From Oscillospiraceae bacterium (GTDB lineage: Bacteria > Bacillota > Clostridia > Oscillospirales > Ruminococcaceae), in assembly GCA_017847835.1 (NCBI GenBank), contig JAGASH010000005.1, positions 248,001-312,000 on the forward strand: 64,000 nt of DNA, read 5' to 3'. Below are positions 27,080-37,278 of this stretch, one piece after another; within the stretch, counting starts at the first letter, position 1; each line of letters opens with the position of its first letter. Under the pieces are notes generated by a model. The model had not been told where the DNA came from. It saw only the letters and a list, made by a program, of their open reading frames with translations, and searched no databases. Made by a program: the position numbers and the translations under genes.

Positions 27080-28029
27080 TGTTCATTTCCTCCGTAAAAA
27101 TCGCCTGTTGTGAGCTTCAGGAAGATTTCCTCCAGCGTGAGCTCGCTTCCCTTCATCAGCAAAATCGGGCAGTCATTTTGCGCCATTTTGTTGAACAACT
27201 CTCTGCGGATATCACAGTTTTCCCGTGCTTCAAGCTCGTACTCCTTGACATTTCCCTCAACCGTTCTTCCGACGTGAAACGCGTCAATTCCCGAAACGGT
27301 TTTCAGGATATTTTCAACCTTATCGCAGTCACCCTCGATGTGTACCGTGAGCTTTCTGTCGCCCGTGAGTTTTCGCGAAAGGTTTTCAGCAGTGTCAAAA
27401 GCAATCAGCTTTCCCTTGTCGATAACCACAATTTTATCGCAGACCGCCTGTACCTCGGACAAAATGTGCGATGAGAGGATTACCGTGTGGTTTTTGCCGA
27501 GCTTTTTTATAAGCGAGCGAATTTCGATAATCTGCTTCGGGTCAAGTCCGACAGTCGGCTCGTCCAGAACAATCGTCTGCGGGTTTCCGATAAGCGCCTG
27601 CGCTATTCCCACGCGCTGCTTGTAGCCCTTTGAAAGATTACGGATAACACGCTTTCTCACGTCCTCGATACCCACAAGCGTGCGGATTTCTTCAAGGTGA
27701 GAATTTTTCGGGAACTTGCACTTTTTCAGCCCGTACACGAAATTCAGATACTCGTCTACGGTCATATCGGGATAAACAGGCGGTATTTCGGGAAGATATC
27801 CGATGCTTTTCTTTGCCTCCATCGGATTTTCCAGAATATTTATGCCGTTTATCAGCGCTTTTCCGCCCGTCTGTGTAATACAGCCCGTGATAATATTCAT
27901 TGTCGTCGATTTTCCTGCACCGTTCGGTCCTAGAAATCCGAGAATTTCTCCGTCTTCGACAGAAAAGCTAATTCCGCGAAGTGCCTCACGCGAGCCGTAA
28001 TTCTTCGACAAATTCTGTACCTCAATCAT
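27076..28029 (-). CDS. ABC transporter ATP-binding protein (GldA-like)
   Basis: ATPase subunit of 317 residues. Walker A GPNGAGKST at 34-42, Q-loop YLPEIPPVYPDMTV, signature LSKGYKQR (usual LSGGQ-type position), Walker B TIVLDEPTVGLDP, and the switch His in ILSSHILSE. The region after about 220 is an accessory C-terminal domain found in GldA/NatA-type ATPases. It leads the exporter unit; the ATG follows GGAGGGTGA. A clear promoter was not found in the 76-nt gap to gltX. Confidence 0.92.
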   Translation of the reverse strand: MIEVQNLSKNYGSREALRGISFSVEDGEILGFLGPNGAGKSTTMNIITGCITQTGGKALINGINILENPMEAKKSIGYLPEIPPVYPDMTVDEYLNFVYGLKKCKFPKNSHLEEIRTLVGIEDVRKRVIRNLSKGYKQRVGIAQALIGNPQTIVLDEPTVGLDPKQIIEIRSLIKKLGKNHTVILSSHILSEVQAVCDKIVVIDKGKLIAFDTAENLSRKLTGDRKLTVHIEGDCDKVENILKTVSGIDAFHVGRTVEGNVKEYELEARENCDIRRELFNKMAQNDCPILLMKGSELTLEEIFLKLTTGDFYGGNEQ

Positions 28030-28105
28030 TAATTCACCCTCCGAACCGTCAATCTTTTCTTATTTTATAACAAGAAAGTGACAGCCCTGTGAAATGCTTC
28101 TGAAA

Positions 28106-29575
28106 TTATTGTGCCGAAAGCCGCTCAATCGCTTTTCTTATTCTTGCAAGCGACTCGTCCTTGCCCAGAATTGCGCAAATTTCAACGCCGCCGCAGGGAG
28201 TAACCTGCTTTCCGCTCAGCGCAATTCTCAGCGGGAACAGCAAAAATCCGTTCTTCACGCCAAGCTGCTCAACAAGCGCCATAAGCTTATCGTGAACGTT
28301 GTCCTTTGTGAAATCCTCGATGCCTTCGAGCACGGGAAGGATTTTGTTCAGACAGTCAAGCGAGGCTTCAAGCGTGGTTTTGCTCTTCTTTGAAACGTAC
28401 ATTTCAAGCGGGTAATCAAGCGTTTCATCGATGAAATCAATCTGCGGCGCGATGTCCGTGAACACCTCGCAGCGCGGCTGAAGACCCGCACAAAGCAGAT
28501 TTATGTCGATATCGCGCTTACAGGCTTGTCTGATGTACGGCTCTGCATAGGTCACAAACTTTTCAAGCGGCATTTCCCTGATATAATGCGCGTTTATCGC
28601 TTTCAGCTTCAGCGGGTCGAAAATCGCAGGGGACTTTGATATACCGCTGATGTCAAACTCCTTAATCATCTCGTCAAGCGAGAAAATCTCGTTTTCACCC
28701 TTAGGAGCCCAGCCAAGCAGCAGAATGTAATTCAGTACAGCCTCGCTAAGATAGCCCTTTTCCATAAGGTCCTGGAAAGACGCGTCGCCGTCACGCTTTG
28801 CGAGCTTGTGCTGAGCGTCCTTCATAATGTGCTCGACGTGAATATACATCGGCGGCTCCCAGCCGAAAGCCTCGTACAAGAGATTATATTTCGGTGCCGA
28901 GGAAAGATATTCGTTTCCGCGGACAACGTGAGTAATTTTCATCGTATGGTCATCAACAACATTCGCGAAATTGTACGTCGGCATTCCGTCTGTTTTCAGC
29001 AAAACCTGGTCGTCGAGAATTGCATTTTCAACGGTGATATCGCCGTAAATCTCATCGTGGAACGATGTCGCGCCCTCAAGCGGGATTGCCTGTCTGATAA
29101 CGTAAGGTTTGCCCTCGGCAAGATTTTTTTCGATTTCCTCTTGTGAGAGATTGCGGCAGTGTCTGTCGTACATCAAAGCCGAGCTTCCCGCAGCCTTTTG
29201 CGCCTCGGAAACCTGCTCCAGACGCTCCTTAGTGCAGAAGCAGTAGTAAGCCTTGCCCTTTTTCACAAGTTCCTCTGCATAGTCCTTGTACATTCCCATA
29301 CGCTCGCTCTGAATGTACGGACCGAAATCACCGCCCACATCGGGACCCTCGTCCCAGTTCAGCCCGCAGTCGCGCAGGGTTTTATAGATAACGTCAACCG
29401 CGCCCTCAACATAGCGCTCGCGGTCGGTGTCCTCAATTCTCAGTATGAATTTTCCGCCGTTCTTCTTTGCGAGAAGATAGGTATAAAGCGCCGTTCTAAG
29501 GTTTCCGATGTGCATATAACCCGTCGGGCTCGGCGCAAAACGCGTTCTAACCTCGTTCATTTCAATCACACTCAT
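28106..29575 (-). CDS. gltX: Glutamyl-tRNA synthetase
   Basis: Class I synthetase that charges tRNA-Glu (and often tRNA-Gln for amidation in Clostridia). The 489-residue product shows RFAPSPTGYMHIGN (HIGH box variant), LRIEDTDRERY, VVRGNEYLSS, and KLAKRDGD in place of the common KLSKRHGD. Length is normal. The ATG at 29575 overlaps the ribF stop; a second ATG at 29560 would give the family's more usual start NEVRTRFAPSP, and I cannot decide between them. Last gene of the rimP-to-gltX translation unit. Confidence 0.96.
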   Translation of the reverse strand: MSVIEMNEVRTRFAPSPTGYMHIGNLRTALYTYLLAKKNGGKFILRIEDTDRERYVEGAVDVIYKTLRDCGLNWDEGPDVGGDFGPYIQSERMGMYKDYAEELVKKGKAYYCFCTKERLEQVSEAQKAAGSSALMYDRHCRNLSQEEIEKNLAEGKPYVIRQAIPLEGATSFHDEIYGDITVENAILDDQVLLKTDGMPTYNFANVVDDHTMKITHVVRGNEYLSSAPKYNLLYEAFGWEPPMYIHVEHIMKDAQHKLAKRDGDASFQDLMEKGYLSEAVLNYILLLGWAPKGENEIFSLDEMIKEFDISGISKSPAIFDPLKLKAINAHYIREMPLEKFVTYAEPYIRQACKRDIDINLLCAGLQPRCEVFTDIAPQIDFIDETLDYPLEMYVSKKSKTTLEASLDCLNKILPVLEGIEDFTKDNVHDKLMALVEQLGVKNGFLLFPLRIALSGKQVTPCGGVEICAILGKDESLARIRKAIERLSAQ

Positions 29576-30450
29576 TTCTTCAAATCTTCTTTAATCTGCT
29601 TTTTCAGCTCGTTCAAATCTGCAAATTTACGCTCTTCACGGAGAAATTTCACAAGCGAAACCGCGATTTTTTCACCGTACAAATCGCCGTGAAAACCGAT
29701 GATATGCGTTTCCATAACAGCCTTTTCGGTATCGCCGACCGTCGGACGGACGCCGATATTTGTTATCCCGCGGTAGTGTTTCCCGTGAACCTGAACATAG
29801 CTCTTGTAAACGCCGAAACGCGGGATTATGTTGGTTTCGGGAATAACCTGATTTATCGTCGGGAAATCAATCGTCCTGCCAAGCTGATTTCCGTAAACCA
29901 CGGGCAGATTGAACATCAGCTCGTACCCCAGCAGCCTGTTTGCAGCTTCAATTTCACCTTTTCGTATCAGCTCGCGGATATGCGTTGAGCTGATAAGTTC
30001 CCCGTCAAGACAAACGTCCTCGGCAATTTTCACGGTTATCCCGTACTTTTTGCCGATTTCGGCAAGCCGCTCGGGTGTGCCGCTCGCGTTCTTTCCGAAA
30101 CGAAAGTTTCTTCCGCAGCAAGCAAACGCTGCGTTCAGCCGTTTCACGAGAACCTCTTTCACAAAGTCCTCGTCCGTCAGCCCGCAAACCTCTGCAAAAT
30201 CGGGCGCGCAGATATACTTCACACCCATTTTATCAAGCAGCTCACATTTGTTCTCGAAGGAGATTATGTCCTCGGGACTTTGAAATTTCGGGAGCGTTGT
30301 ATCGCAGTTGAACGTGAAAACCGCGGGCGCAAAACGCTCGTTCAGCGCGCAGCTTATCACGAAAACGTGCCCCGAATGAAGCCCGTCGAAATATCCCAGC
30401 GCAACCGCCGTTTTTTCGCTCGGCGCAGCGCCGTATGTTACATCAATCAA
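29572..30450 (-). CDS. ribF: Bifunctional riboflavin kinase/FAD synthetase
   Basis: Makes FMN and then FAD from riboflavin. The 292-residue product has the N-terminal nucleotidyltransferase motif GYFDGLHSGH (19-28), ISSTHIRELI, and the C-terminal flavokinase motif GRTIDFPTIN followed by GVYKSYV and GITNIGVRPT. The start is TTG 30450 after AGGTGAAAAATT. Order truB-ribF is common in bacteria. Overlaps gltX by 4 nt. Confidence 0.95.
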   Translation of the reverse strand: MIDVTYGAAPSEKTAVALGYFDGLHSGHVFVISCALNERFAPAVFTFNCDTTLPKFQSPEDIISFENKCELLDKMGVKYICAPDFAEVCGLTDEDFVKEVLVKRLNAAFACCGRNFRFGKNASGTPERLAEIGKKYGITVKIAEDVCLDGELISSTHIRELIRKGEIEAANRLLGYELMFNLPVVYGNQLGRTIDFPTINQVIPETNIIPRFGVYKSYVQVHGKHYRGITNIGVRPTVGDTEKAVMETHIIGFHGDLYGEKIAVSLVKFLREERKFADLNELKKQIKEDLKK

Positions 30451-30466
30451 AATTTTTCACCTATAA

Positions 30467-31345
30467 TTATTCGTTTATAAAACGCTTCACGGAAACCAGC
30501 TCGCGCTCCCCGTTCACCTTTGCTATTCCGAGAAACTCACCGTTTCCGTAAACCCTGAGAAGCTCGTCAACAGGAGGCTTTTCGGCAAGTCTATCCGCGT
30601 CAAGCCGCACTCCGTTAAGGTACATTCTCGTCTGAACCTCGTCAAGCGTTGTCACGGGATAATCCCGAAAAACGCTCTCCACCGAAAGCAGCTTCAGCTC
30701 GTCAAGCGGCCTTTCGCGCAGTTCCTCAATCGAAACACATTCCGAAATCGAAAACCCGCAGGCTCTCGTGCGGCAAAGCGAAGTCATCACAGCACCCGTG
30801 CCGAGTGCTTTTCCGATATCGTCAACCAGCGTGCGAATGTAAGTTCCCGTCGAGCAGTCAACCTCGATTACACCGTTTTTGCCGTCAAAAGAAAGCAAAT
30901 CAAGCCGGCTTATCGTGATTTTCCGAGCTTTCCGCTCAACCTCAATTCCCTGCCGGGCAAGGTCGCAGAGCTTTTTTCCGCCGACTTTCAATGCCGAATA
31001 CATCGGCGGCGTCTGCTCGATTTCACCGCAAAACCGCTCCAGAACTGCTTCCAGAGCCTCTTTCCCGATATCGACGGGCTTTTCCTCGGAGAGCTCTCCC
31101 CAGATATCGAGCGTATCCGAAGTTAAACCGAGCCGAAAACCTGCGCGATAGCTTTTTCCGCTGTCGGGGAGCAAGTCAACCGCTTTTGTCGCGCAGCCGA
31201 CAAACACGGGAAGCACGCCTGTTGCCATAGGGTCAAGCGTGCCGCCGTGACCGACCTTTTTCGTGCCGAATTTTCGTCGAGCCACAGCCACAACGTCAAA
31301 CGACGTGAAATTCTGCGGCTTGTCGATTAAAATAATTCCATTCAT
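30467..31345 (-). CDS. truB: tRNA pseudouridine(55) synthase
   Basis: Converts U55 of tRNA to pseudouridine. The 292-residue product starts NGIILIDKPQNFTSFDVV, has the catalytic GHGGTLDPMATGVLPV with Asp38, YSALKVGGKK, and CSTGTYIRTLVDDIG, then a short PUA-like C-terminus. Overlaps nrnA by 4 nt and precedes ribF by 16 nt. Confidence 0.97.
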   Translation of the reverse strand: MNGIILIDKPQNFTSFDVVAVARRKFGTKKVGHGGTLDPMATGVLPVFVGCATKAVDLLPDSGKSYRAGFRLGLTSDTLDIWGELSEEKPVDIGKEALEAVLERFCGEIEQTPPMYSALKVGGKKLCDLARQGIEVERKARKITISRLDLLSFDGKNGVIEVDCSTGTYIRTLVDDIGKALGTGAVMTSLCRTRACGFSISECVSIEELRERPLDELKLLSVESVFRDYPVTTLDEVQTRMYLNGVRLDADRLAEKPPVDELLRVYGNGEFLGIAKVNGERELVSVKRFINE

Positions 31346-32301
31346 TTCTGCTTTTCAACCGCTTCAACGCTTGCTTTTACGATTTTTTCAACGGCTTTTT
31401 CCATAGTTGTGCCGTTAAACGAGCAGCCTGCCGCTCTCGCGTGACCGCCGCCTCCGAAATTCTGAGCAATTTCGGCTGCGTCAAAGTTATCGCTTGTGCG
31501 AAGAGAAGCCTTGAAAACTCCCGCTTTCTTTTCCTTAACGCAAATGCCGATTTCCACTCCCGCGATTTCTCTGGGAATATTCGCAAGCGCGCCGATATCA
31601 TCGGTGTCGATGTCGGGAAGACTGTCAATAAGCGCAAGCGAAGCCGTAATAACCGCGACTTTTCCGTCTGCAAAAAACTGAATATTCTTCAGCGTTTCCT
31701 GCTCCAGCTTAATTCTGCCCTGCGTTTTTACAACAAACATCGCGTAGTTTATCGCGCCGAAATCCGCGCCGTTTGCAATCAACTCGGCAGCAATACTGTG
31801 CGTTCTCGGTGTAACATTCGTAAACTTGAAGCAGCCTGTATCCGTGGCAATTCCCGTGTAAAGGCAGCTCGCGATATCCTTGTCAATCGTCACACCAAGC
31901 TCTTTTATCACAGCGTAAATCAGCTCGCAGCAAGCCGCGCTCTCGGGCTCGACATACTCCTTCTTCGCAAAATCCTTGTGAGAAGAATGGTGGTCAATTG
32001 CAAGCTGTGCCGCGTCGCCTGTACTCTTCATTTCCGCAAGCAGCTTTGTGTCCGCGATGTCAACGCAAACAACGTTTTTGTGCTCGAAATCCATTGGCTC
32101 AATCGCTTTGAAAAGGTAATCAAACCTATGCGGAATTACATCGGGACAAACAGCCTTTGCGCGCTTTCCGAGTTTCTGCAAAGCAAGGCATAAAGCCGAG
32201 CCGCTGCCCAGCGTATCTCCGTCGGGAGAAGCGTGCATTAAAATCAGATAATCGTCGTTTTCTCTGAGAAAATCGACAGCTGTTTTTATGTCAATCCTCA
32301 T
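31342..32301 (-). CDS. nrnA: DHH-family nanoRNase/pAp phosphatase (NrnA-like)
   Basis: Mn2+-dependent phosphoesterase that degrades very short RNAs and/or pAp. The 319-residue product carries HASPDGDTLGSG (23-34), the second metal motif VDIADT, the DHH motif IDHHSSH, and the DHHA1 C-terminal GGGHARAAGCSF. The ATG at 32301 is chosen because homologues begin at this point and GAGGG precedes it; the reading frame stays open further upstream inside rbfA. It overlaps rbfA by 11 nt, in the standard rbfA-nrnA-truB order. Confidence 0.93.
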   Translation of the reverse strand: MRIDIKTAVDFLRENDDYLILMHASPDGDTLGSGSALCLALQKLGKRAKAVCPDVIPHRFDYLFKAIEPMDFEHKNVVCVDIADTKLLAEMKSTGDAAQLAIDHHSSHKDFAKKEYVEPESAACCELIYAVIKELGVTIDKDIASCLYTGIATDTGCFKFTNVTPRTHSIAAELIANGADFGAINYAMFVVKTQGRIKLEQETLKNIQFFADGKVAVITASLALIDSLPDIDTDDIGALANIPREIAGVEIGICVKEKKAGVFKASLRTSDNFDAAEIAQNFGGGGHARAAGCSFNGTTMEKAVEKIVKASVEAVEKQK

Positions 32302-32674
32302 TGCCGCCCTCGCTTTCCTTGTCATCAACCGGCTTCGGAAGCTTTGAGATGATGTCCTCGATGTGCGCGCTGTATTCAAGCGAATTGTCCGGAACGAAAA
32401 TCAGCTCGGGCATCTTGCGCATACGAACGCGCCCGGCAATGCACTTCTTGAAATAACCGCTCGCTGCTTTCATACCCTCGCAAGCCTTGTTGGTTCGCTC
32501 AGCGCCGCCCATACAAGCAACCCATACCTTGCAGTAGGACAAATCGCTTGTAAGCTCCGTGCGGGTTATCGTGACAAATCCGTCGGCAACACGCGGGTCT
32601 TTTACCCCCGAAACCGCTGCCGAAAGCTCCCGCAAAATATCCTCGTTGAGCCGTTTTATATTAAAGTTAGGCAT
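32291..32674 (-). CDS. rbfA: 30S ribosome-binding factor A
   Basis: KH-fold factor for 16S rRNA maturation; 127 residues. The N-terminal ININRLNEDILRELS-type start, GVKDPRVADGFVTITRTELTSDL, KVWVACMGG, and RVRMRKMPELIFVPDNSLEY match RbfA. It is 24 nt after infB in the conserved infB-rbfA order. Confidence 0.96.
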   Translation of the reverse strand: MPNFNIKRLNEDILRELSAAVSGVKDPRVADGFVTITRTELTSDLSYCKVWVACMGGAERTNKACEGMKAASGYFKKCIAGRVRMRKMPELIFVPDNSLEYSAHIEDIISKLPKPVDDKESEGGNED

Positions 32675-32698
32675 AAATACTCCTTTTCTGAAGGAATA

Positions 32699-35455
32699 TC
32701 AATCTCTGTATTCCTCCATAACATACGCCTCGAAAATGTCGCCTTCCTTGATGTCGGTGAATTTTTCAAGACTGATGCCGCACTCAAAGCCCGCAGCAAC
32801 CTCTTTCACCGCGTCCTTAAAGCGCTGAAGTCCTGCAATCTTGTCGTCGCCGACAATAATGCCGTCACGGACAATGCGCACCTGACCGTTTCTCGTAACC
32901 TTTCCGTCAAGCACATACGAGCCTGCGACAACGCCGACGCCCGTGATTTTGTACACCTGACGAACCTCAACGCGGCCAAGATTAACCTCGCGGAATTTCG
33001 GAGCAAGCATACCCTTCATTGCCGCGGTGATATCTTCGATTGCGTCGTAAATTACGCGGTAAAGACGGATTTCAACGCCGTTTTCCTTTGCAGACTCCTC
33101 AGCCGACGGGTGAGGTCTTACGTTGAAGCCGACGATAATCGCTCCGCTTGCCATTGCCAGCATAACGTCGCTCTCGCTTACCGCGCCGACGCCGCCGTGA
33201 ATTACGCGAACCTTGACTTCTTCGTTTGTAATCTTTTCAAGCGACTGCTTTACGGCCTCGACAGAGCCCTGAACGTCGCCCTTTACGATAATCGGAAGCT
33301 CCTTGACCTCGCCCTGCTCGATTGAGCTGAACAGGTTGTCGAGCGTAACCTTCTGATAGCTCTTGAACTGCTCTTCCTTTGCCTCGTGCTTGCGCTTTTC
33401 AACAAGCTCTCTTGCAAGCTTTTCGTCCTCAACGGCAGCAAACGTGTCGCCCGCAGAAGGAACCTCGGAAAGTCCCATAATTTCAACGGGAACGGAAGGT
33501 CCTGCCTCGGTGATTGCCTTTCCTCTGTCGTCGCGCATTACACGAACACGTCCTACGGCAGTTCCCGCAATGAGGATATCTCCCGTGCGGAGTGTGCCGT
33601 TCTGTACGAGCAGCGTTGCGATAGGTCCTCTCGACTTGTCAAGGCGCGCTTCGATAACCGCACCCATACCAAGTCTGTCGGGATTTGCTTTGAGCTCCAT
33701 AACATCGGCGGTAAGTCCAACCATTTCGAGCAGGGTGTCCATACCCTCTCCTGTTTTCGCGGAAACGGGAACGCAGATTACATCGCCGCCCCAATCCTCG
33801 CAAACGAGCTCGTATTTTGTGAGTTCTTCCTTTACTCTGTCGGGATTTGCTCCCTCTTTATCAATCTTGTTTATTGCAACAATAATCGATACTCCCGCAG
33901 CCTTTGCGTGATTGATAGCCTCAACCGTCTGCGGCATAATTCCGTCGTCTGCGGCAACTACGAGGATTGCGATATCCGTAATCATCGCGCCGCGCGCTCT
34001 CATCGATGTGAACGCTTCGTGTCCCGGTGTATCAAGGAAAGTCATCTCGCGGTCGTTCAGCTTCACGCGGTAAGCACCGATGTGCTGCGTGATACCGCCT
34101 GCTTCTCCGGAAGCGACGTGCGCGTTTCTGATATAGTCGAGAATGGACGTTTTACCATGGTCAACGTGACCCATAACGACAACAACCGGTGAACGCGGCT
34201 TCAAATCCTCGGGTTTATCCTCGATGTCCTCGAAAAGACGCTCCTCGATTGTTACCACGATTTCCTTCTCAACCTTTGCTCCGAGCTCCTCGGCAACCAG
34301 CGAAGCCGTGTCGAAATCAATGGTTTCGTTGATATTTGCCATAACTCCCAAGCCGAACAGCTTTTTGATAACCTCGGAAGCGGTAACCTTCAGGCGTGTT
34401 GCAAGCTCTCCGACAACAATTTCATCGGGAATTTGAACCTTGAGCTGCTGCTTTCTCGCTCTCTCGAGCTCAAGACGCTTGAGCTTCTGAGCCTCGGTTT
34501 CGCGCTTGTTTCCGTACTGCTTGCCGTTTTTCTGGGATTTCTGGGTAAACTTCTGCTTGCTGCGGAAATTATCGTTGTTCATCTTGCCCGCAGGAGCAAT
34601 TGTTTCATAGCGCTCGTTGTACTTGTCAAGTTCAACATAGCTTCCGCGCGTGTCAACCTTTTTCGTGACGTGCTCGCCGTGCTTTACATTCTCGGTCTTC
34701 TGCTTCTGCTGGATAACAGGCGGAGCGTTGACCTTGATTTTGCTGCTGTCGATAGCAGGCTTTGCTGTCGGAATTTTTGCAGCGGGCTTCGGCTTGTTTG
34801 CGTTATTCGCGTTATTCGCGGGCTTTTCGCCGCGATTATCCTTATTATTGTTCGCGTTGTTATTGTTATTCTGCGGCTTGAACTCGGGCTTTCCCGCAGG
34901 ACGAGCGTTGTTCTGCGGACGATTGTCCTTGTTCTCGCGAACCTCGGGCTTCTTCTGAGGCTCGGGCTTAGGCTGTTCAACAGGCTTTTTCTGTGCCTCG
35001 GGCTTTTCCTTCGGCTCTTCCTTGACAGGCTCCTTTACCTCTTCCTTTACCGCTTCCTTCACGGGAGCAGCCTCGACGGGCTTCTCTGCGGGCTTTTCAG
35101 CAGCCTTTTCAGCAGGCTTTGCCTCTGAAGGCTTTTCCTCAGCCTTTTCAGCAACCTCGGGTTCTTCTTTTTTCGAGGGCTTTTTCTTAGGAGCAGCCTT
35201 TTTCGTGCTCTCAAAAGGCTTCTCGGTTTTGATATCCTTTGTAGCCGCAAATGCCTGAACGATATTGTCTACCTCGTTCGCGCGGGAATACTTGTCGAGA
35301 ATATAGCCAACCTCGTCCGCAGTAATAGCAGCGGTTGTTTTTCTCGGATTTTCGAGCGGGAAAACCTTATCAAGCAGCTCGATAAGCTCTGCTTTATCCA
35401 CTCCTAAATCCTTCGCAACATCTTGAACCTTGTATTTTATCTGTTTACTTGGCAA
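32699..35455 (-). CDS. infB: Translation initiation factor IF-2
   Basis: GTPase that places initiator tRNA on the 30S subunit; 918 residues. An IF2_N helical module (about 1-55) is followed by a long low-complexity linker (about 75-330) dominated by Lys, Pro, Ala, Glu and Asn, with KPAEK-type repeats and an Asn-rich stretch. Then come a second IF2_N module, the G domain with GHVDHGKTS at about 428, [15 protein letters not shown], and domains II-IV. Start is TTG 35455 with GGAGG 9 nt upstream. Part of the nusA operon. The linker length varies among species and is not unusual in itself. Confidence 0.97.
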   Translation of the reverse strand: MPSKQIKYKVQDVAKDLGVDKAELIELLDKVFPLENPRKTTAAITADEVGYILDKYSRANEVDNIVQAFAATKDIKTEKPFESTKKAAPKKKPSKKEEPEVAEKAEEKPSEAKPAEKAAEKPAEKPVEAAPVKEAVKEEVKEPVKEEPKEKPEAQKKPVEQPKPEPQKKPEVRENKDNRPQNNARPAGKPEFKPQNNNNNANNNKDNRGEKPANNANNANKPKPAAKIPTAKPAIDSSKIKVNAPPVIQQKQKTENVKHGEHVTKKVDTRGSYVELDKYNERYETIAPAGKMNNDNFRSKQKFTQKSQKNGKQYGNKRETEAQKLKRLELERARKQQLKVQIPDEIVVGELATRLKVTASEVIKKLFGLGVMANINETIDFDTASLVAEELGAKVEKEIVVTIEERLFEDIEDKPEDLKPRSPVVVVMGHVDHGKTSILDYIRNAHVASGEAGGITQHIGAYRVKLNDREMTFLDTPGHEAFTSMRARGAMITDIAILVVAADDGIMPQTVEAINHAKAAGVSIIVAINKIDKEGANPDRVKEELTKYELVCEDWGGDVICVPVSAKTGEGMDTLLEMVGLTADVMELKANPDRLGMGAVIEARLDKSRGPIATLLVQNGTLRTGDILIAGTAVGRVRVMRDDRGKAITEAGPSVPVEIMGLSEVPSAGDTFAAVEDEKLARELVEKRKHEAKEEQFKSYQKVTLDNLFSSIEQGEVKELPIIVKGDVQGSVEAVKQSLEKITNEEVKVRVIHGGVGAVSESDVMLAMASGAIIVGFNVRPHPSAEESAKENGVEIRLYRVIYDAIEDITAAMKGMLAPKFREVNLGRVEVRQVYKITGVGVVAGSYVLDGKVTRNGQVRIVRDGIIVGDDKIAGLQRFKDAVKEVAAGFECGISLEKFTDIKEGDIFEAYVMEEYRD

Positions 35456-35497
35456 TGTAAAATTCCTCCAAACTATTCAAATATCGAAGCATTATGT

Positions 35498-35791
35498 TCA
35501 ATTGTCGGACAACATAGTCCGTTTAACCGCGCCGAAAAGTCCTTCATCAGCTATGAAGAAAACTCCTGCGCGTTTGCCGACCGCTTTTTTCGCGTCGTCC
35601 ATAGTAAATTCGGCTTTCAAAACCTCTCGATTGTGCTTTTCGCAGAGAAAGCGGATTTCCTTTTCCGTCTTCGCGGAAACGTCGGCTGCCAGAAGTGCGC
35701 CGCCCTTGTTTTTTCCCGAAATCTCAGCGCAAACCGCGTCAAAGCCGATTTCGAGCTTTCCCGCTCTTCTGCAAAGACAAACGGTACTCAA
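35498..35791 (-). CDS. ylxQ: L7Ae-family ribosome-associated protein (YlxQ)
   Basis: Small RNA-binding protein of the L7Ae/L30e family, 97 residues. It has LCRRAGKLEIGFDAV near the N-terminus and a typical alternating alpha/beta fold. The only in-frame start upstream of the conserved part is TTG 35791, 4 nt after the ylxR stop, with no visible Shine-Dalgarno; translation is probably coupled to ylxR. Position between ylxR and infB is conserved in Firmicutes. Confidence 0.88.
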   Translation of the reverse strand: MSTVCLCRRAGKLEIGFDAVCAEISGKNKGGALLAADVSAKTEKEIRFLCEKHNREVLKAEFTMDDAKKAVGKRAGVFFIADEGLFGAVKRTMLSDN

Positions 35792-35795
35792 CGTG

Positions 35796-36065
35796 TTATT
35801 TATCCGACGTCAGCTCCTTTTCAATGTTGTCGTAAATTTCATCGGGAACGCTGCATTTAAGTGCGCGTTCAAGCTTTTTTCCTTTTTTTGCCGCCTCAAA
35901 GCATTTTATGTCGCGGCATATATATGCGCCCCTGCCGGCTTTTTTTCCGGTATCGTCAAGCGAAACCGAGCCGTCCTTATCCCTTACCACTCGCAAAGCG
36001 CCTTTTTTTCCTATCATCTCACCGCAGGAAATGCACTTTCTAAGCGGAATTTTCTTTTCGGGCAT
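35796..36065 (-). CDS. ylxR: YlxR family (DUF448) RNA-binding protein
   Basis: 89 residues with the diagnostic RKCISCGEMIGKKG and the GRGAYICRDIKCFEAA motif. YlxR proteins bind RNA or RNase P-related targets in some Gram-positives; the role here is inferred. It starts 4 nt after nusA and is coupled to ylxQ. Confidence 0.92.
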   Translation of the reverse strand: MPEKKIPLRKCISCGEMIGKKGALRVVRDKDGSVSLDDTGKKAGRGAYICRDIKCFEAAKKGKKLERALKCSVPDEIYDNIEKELTSDK

Positions 36066-36069
36066 ATCG

Positions 36070-37272
36070 TCACTCCTTTGAAGCCTCAGCGGTTTCGGAA
36101 GCAGCCTCGGAAGCCTCTTCCTCGTGCTTTACTTCAAGAGGCACAACCTCGAAATCCTCGGGACGAACTGCGCTCTGTGCCTTGATATCAATCTTGTAGC
36201 CCGTGAGCTTTGCAGCAAGCCAGGCATTCTGACCTTTGTTGCCGATTGCAAGCGAAAGCTGATTATCGGGAACGACAACCTTACAAGCGCGCTTGTCGGG
36301 ATTCGGATTTGTGATGACAACCCTGAGCACATCAGCGGGCTTCAGCGCCTGCTTGATGAACTCCTCGGGGTCGTCGCTGTACATAACAACGTCAACCTTC
36401 TCGCCCTTTACCTCTTTCGTAACCGCATTGATACGGCTCTTCTGAGGACCGATACAAGCGCCGACAGCGTCAACGTTCGGGTCGTTGCTGATAACAGCGA
36501 TTTTGCTTCTGCTTCCGGGAGCGCGGCTTACTGCCTTGATTTCAACGGTTCCGTCATAAATCTCGGGGCACTCCAGCTCAAAAAGACGCTTAATCAGCCA
36601 CTTATCGGTTCTCGAAACCTTAAGATACTGATTTTTGTCGCCTTCCTTATATTCCTTTGAAACGCCCGAAATATACACGCGGACAACCTGTCCCACTTCA
36701 AGAGTTTCGCCGGGAATTTGCTCGCTTCTCGGCAGCATAACCTCGTTTCCGCCGATTTTAAGCGTTGCGTGAAGCGTTTTCGGCTCAATTGTTTCAACGG
36801 TTGCAGAAACAGCCTCGTTCTCGTATTCACCCCAGATTTCACTCAAATGCTGTCTTTCCGCGTTTGAGAAGCCCTGCTTGATGAGGTCTTTTGCGTTCTT
36901 CGCGGCAATTCTCTTGAACAGCTTCGTATCAATCGGACATCTAACTCTGTCGCCGACTTCAAGCGTCGGGTCAATCTTTCTCGCTTCCTCGAGAACAATT
37001 TCCTTTTCCGGCTCGTAGAGAGTATCGACAACCTCGATTACCTCTTTCATAATGCTGACATCGAAAATCTTTTTCTTGAGGTCGATATTTACCTGTACAA
37101 AATCTTCCTCGTCATCGTCGAAGTGAAGGTTTGATTTCAGGCTCTTTTCGATTGCGTACTTTATTTTTTCCGCAAGAATATCGCTTGAAATTCCCTTTTC
37201 CTCCGCGAGCAAAGCGAGATTTTCATAAATATCTCCGTAGTCTTCCCCTTTAACTGTCTTTCTTCTAGCCAT
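36070..37272 (-). CDS. nusA: Transcription termination/antitermination factor NusA
   Basis: Binds RNA polymerase and RNA, controls pausing, termination and antitermination. The 400-residue product has the N-terminal polymerase-binding domain (about 1-130), S1 domain (about 140-205), and two KH domains including GSRSKIAVISND, GACIGPQKSRI and AIGNKGQNAWLAAKLTGYKIDI. The acidic C-terminal repeats of E. coli NusA are absent, as usual in Firmicutes; an acidic tail (EEASEAASETAE) ends the protein. It follows rimP by 6 nt. Confidence 0.97.
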   Translation of the reverse strand: MARRKTVKGEDYGDIYENLALLAEEKGISSDILAEKIKYAIEKSLKSNLHFDDDEEDFVQVNIDLKKKIFDVSIMKEVIEVVDTLYEPEKEIVLEEARKIDPTLEVGDRVRCPIDTKLFKRIAAKNAKDLIKQGFSNAERQHLSEIWGEYENEAVSATVETIEPKTLHATLKIGGNEVMLPRSEQIPGETLEVGQVVRVYISGVSKEYKEGDKNQYLKVSRTDKWLIKRLFELECPEIYDGTVEIKAVSRAPGSRSKIAVISNDPNVDAVGACIGPQKSRINAVTKEVKGEKVDVVMYSDDPEEFIKQALKPADVLRVVITNPNPDKRACKVVVPDNQLSLAIGNKGQNAWLAAKLTGYKIDIKAQSAVRPEDFEVVPLEVKHEEEASEAASETAEASKE

Positions 37273-37278
37273 TTTCCC

